The translations under genes were made by a program, and so were the position numbers. The notes below the pieces were generated by a model. That model was not told the DNA's origin, searched no databases, and saw only the letters and a program-made list of their open reading frames with translations. 64,000 bases of DNA from Nonomuraea dietziae. GTDB lineage: Bacteria > Actinomycetota > Actinomycetes > Streptosporangiales > Streptosporangiaceae. Positions 63,090-64,000 of the stretch are shown piece after piece. The DNA lies in the NCBI RefSeq assembly GCF_014195505.1, contig NZ_JACIBV010000001.1, forward strand, positions 5,828,001-5,892,000, given 5' to 3'. The first letter of the stretch is position 1, and each line of letters begins with the position of its first letter.

Positions 63090-64000
63090 TGCCCGGCTCC
63101 TGCCTCGACGAGCGCGTCCCCCGCGGTCGTCCGGTAGTAGAGCACCGAACGGCCCGCGCGGCGGCGCCGTACGAGGTGGGCGTCGCGCAGGATCCTGAGG
63201 TGGCGGCCCACCGAGCCCAGCCCCTGGCCGGTCAGCGCCACCAACTGCGTCGTGCTCTTCGGGGTGTCGAGCAGGACGAGCACCCTGGCGCGGCCCGCTC
63301 CGATCAAGGACCCCAGCGCCTGGGGAACAGGGCTGGTGTTCGCCTCGGCCAGGACACCCGAGCAGGCGTACACCACGGCGTACCGGCTCGGCAGGCTCCA
63401 CGCGATCCAGCCCTGCCTCGGTGTGAGCGGGGTGATGGGGACGAACAGCAGGCGAGCGCCCGAGATCTCCCTTGGCGGGTAGTCCAGGGCGTTGATCCGC
63501 AGCCTGCCGTCCCCGAGCCAGCGCATCCCCGGCCGCAGGCCGTCCAGCGCCGTGGCCCAGCCGCCCTGCGTGAGAAGGCTGGTCCTGGCGACGATGTCGG
63601 CGTGCAGGACGCGCCTGCGCTGCGGCCACGACGGCAGCACGGTCTCGCTCCACACCCACTCCAGCAGGTCCGCCGCGCGCTCGGGCAGGTCGGAGCGGTG
63701 CAACTCGGCCGGTACCGGGCCGCTCGCCGACAGCGCCAGGTCCGAGACGGCGGTCCGCGGCGGGGTGGCGCGGATCCTCGCCAGCTCGTCGGCGAAGGAG
63801 GGCTCGTCCTCGCCTGTCGGGGCGGGGGTCAGGAAGTCGGCGGTCCATGTGCGGCCGAGCGCGGCCCTGAGGAGCAGGGCGGTGATCGGGTCGGCCGCCA
63901 GCCGCTTCCTGTAGGCAGGCCGATGGGCGTCGAGCCATGCGCGCTGGCCCGGGTGCCCCGCGAGCCCCGCCTGCAGGGCGAACAGGGCCGCGGTCGTCTC
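63071..64000 (-). CDS. ArsR-type winged-helix regulator with long N-terminal domain, 5' end outside window
   Basis: The frame is open from the right edge to TGA 63073-63071; about 309 residues are visible. The N-terminal about 215 residues (AHRPAYRKRLAADPITALLLRAALGRTWTADFLTP...) are the DUF5937-like domain that precedes some ArsR domains. The C-terminal 90 residues are the winged helix: RARVLVLLDTPKSTTQLVALTGQGLGSVGRHLRILRDAHLVRRRRAGRSVLYYRTT. The metal-binding cysteines of ArsR are not seen, so it probably senses something else. TTG 63703 is internal. Confidence 0.85.
   Translation of the reverse strand, partial: ETTAALFALQAGLAGHPGQRAWLDAHRPAYRKRLAADPITALLLRAALGRTWTADFLTPAPTGEDEPSFADELARIRATPPRTAVSDLALSASGPVPAELHRSDLPERAADLLEWVWSETVLPSWPQRRRVLHADIVARTSLLTQGGWATALDGLRPGMRWLGDGRLRINALDYPPREISGARLLFVPITPLTPRQGWIAWSLPSRYAVVYACSGVLAEANTSPVPQALGSLIGAGRARVLVLLDTPKSTTQLVALTGQGLGSVGRHLRILRDAHLVRRRRAGRSVLYYRTTAGDALVEAGAGQPAGSR

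Overview
This 64-kb window is chromosomal DNA from a high-GC, Gram-positive actinomycete. The evidence is about 70% GC, start and stop codons that overlap within operons, Lsr2, ClpC with its UVR segment, DisA, a chaplin, an SAM-IV riboswitch and an actinobacterial c-di-AMP riboswitch. The chaplin and a FilP/DivIVA-like coiled-coil protein point to a filamentous, sporulating organism. The overall protein style suggests the Streptosporangiales (Nonomuraea-like), but this is an inference from the raw sequence and not a database result.

Layout. 1-6.7 kb: the 3' part of an ABC-F ATPase gene, a lipoprotein, a sigma-70-like gene split by an apparent frameshift, an unknown gene and a secreted NlpC/P60 hydrolase whose frame runs through the convergent ppa gene. 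6.2-16.8 kb: a conserved housekeeping block (ppa, dacB, DUF2342 metalloprotease, tilS, hpt, ftsH, folE, folP, NTF2-like, folB, folK, DUF3180) with many start/stop overlaps. 16.8-26.2 kb: a more variable block with an acyltransferase, an orphan nuoD, DoxX, a class-V aminotransferase behind an SAM-IV riboswitch, TerC, a cytochrome P450, a two-gene cation/proton antiporter, a MidA-like methyltransferase and a chaplin. 26.4-33.6 kb: cofactor genes (DUF2520, panC, a nadB-nadC fusion, coaX), a small secreted protein and lysS. 33.7-39.6 kb: a divergent oxidoreductase/HxlR pair, a short LuxR-type HTH protein, a second NlpC/P60 hydrolase under a c-di-AMP riboswitch, a GNAT acetyltransferase and two RDD membrane proteins, one with a long Gly-Tyr-Gln-rich prion-like N-terminus. 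40-43.2 kb: lsr2 and clpC. 43.2-44.2 kb: a gene-poor repeat region. 44.2-53.5 kb: an EboE-like protein, mutY, disA, radA, a MerR-thioredoxin operon, methyltransferases and a TIM-barrel protein. 53.6-64 kb: an EtfD-like iron-sulfur membrane reductase, a glycosyltransferase pair, CsoR, several unknown proteins, a gamma-carbonic anhydrase-like protein, the coiled-coil protein and an ArsR-type regulator cut by the right edge.

How it fits together. The folate, pantothenate/CoA and NAD genes with ftsH, lysS, lsr2, clpC, mutY, disA and radA follow the order known from other actinobacteria such as the Mycobacterium tuberculosis Rv3610c-Rv3585 region, with the 17-26 kb block inserted and panD absent. 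DisA (c-di-AMP synthase), the c-di-AMP riboswitch before a cell-wall hydrolase and a KhtT-like antiporter subunit form a plausible c-di-AMP circuit for turgor and wall remodelling. At least 13 start codons are preceded by TANNNT exactly 6-7 bases upstream, so leaderless transcripts appear common here. No tRNA, rRNA, CRISPR array, insertion sequence or prophage was recognised.
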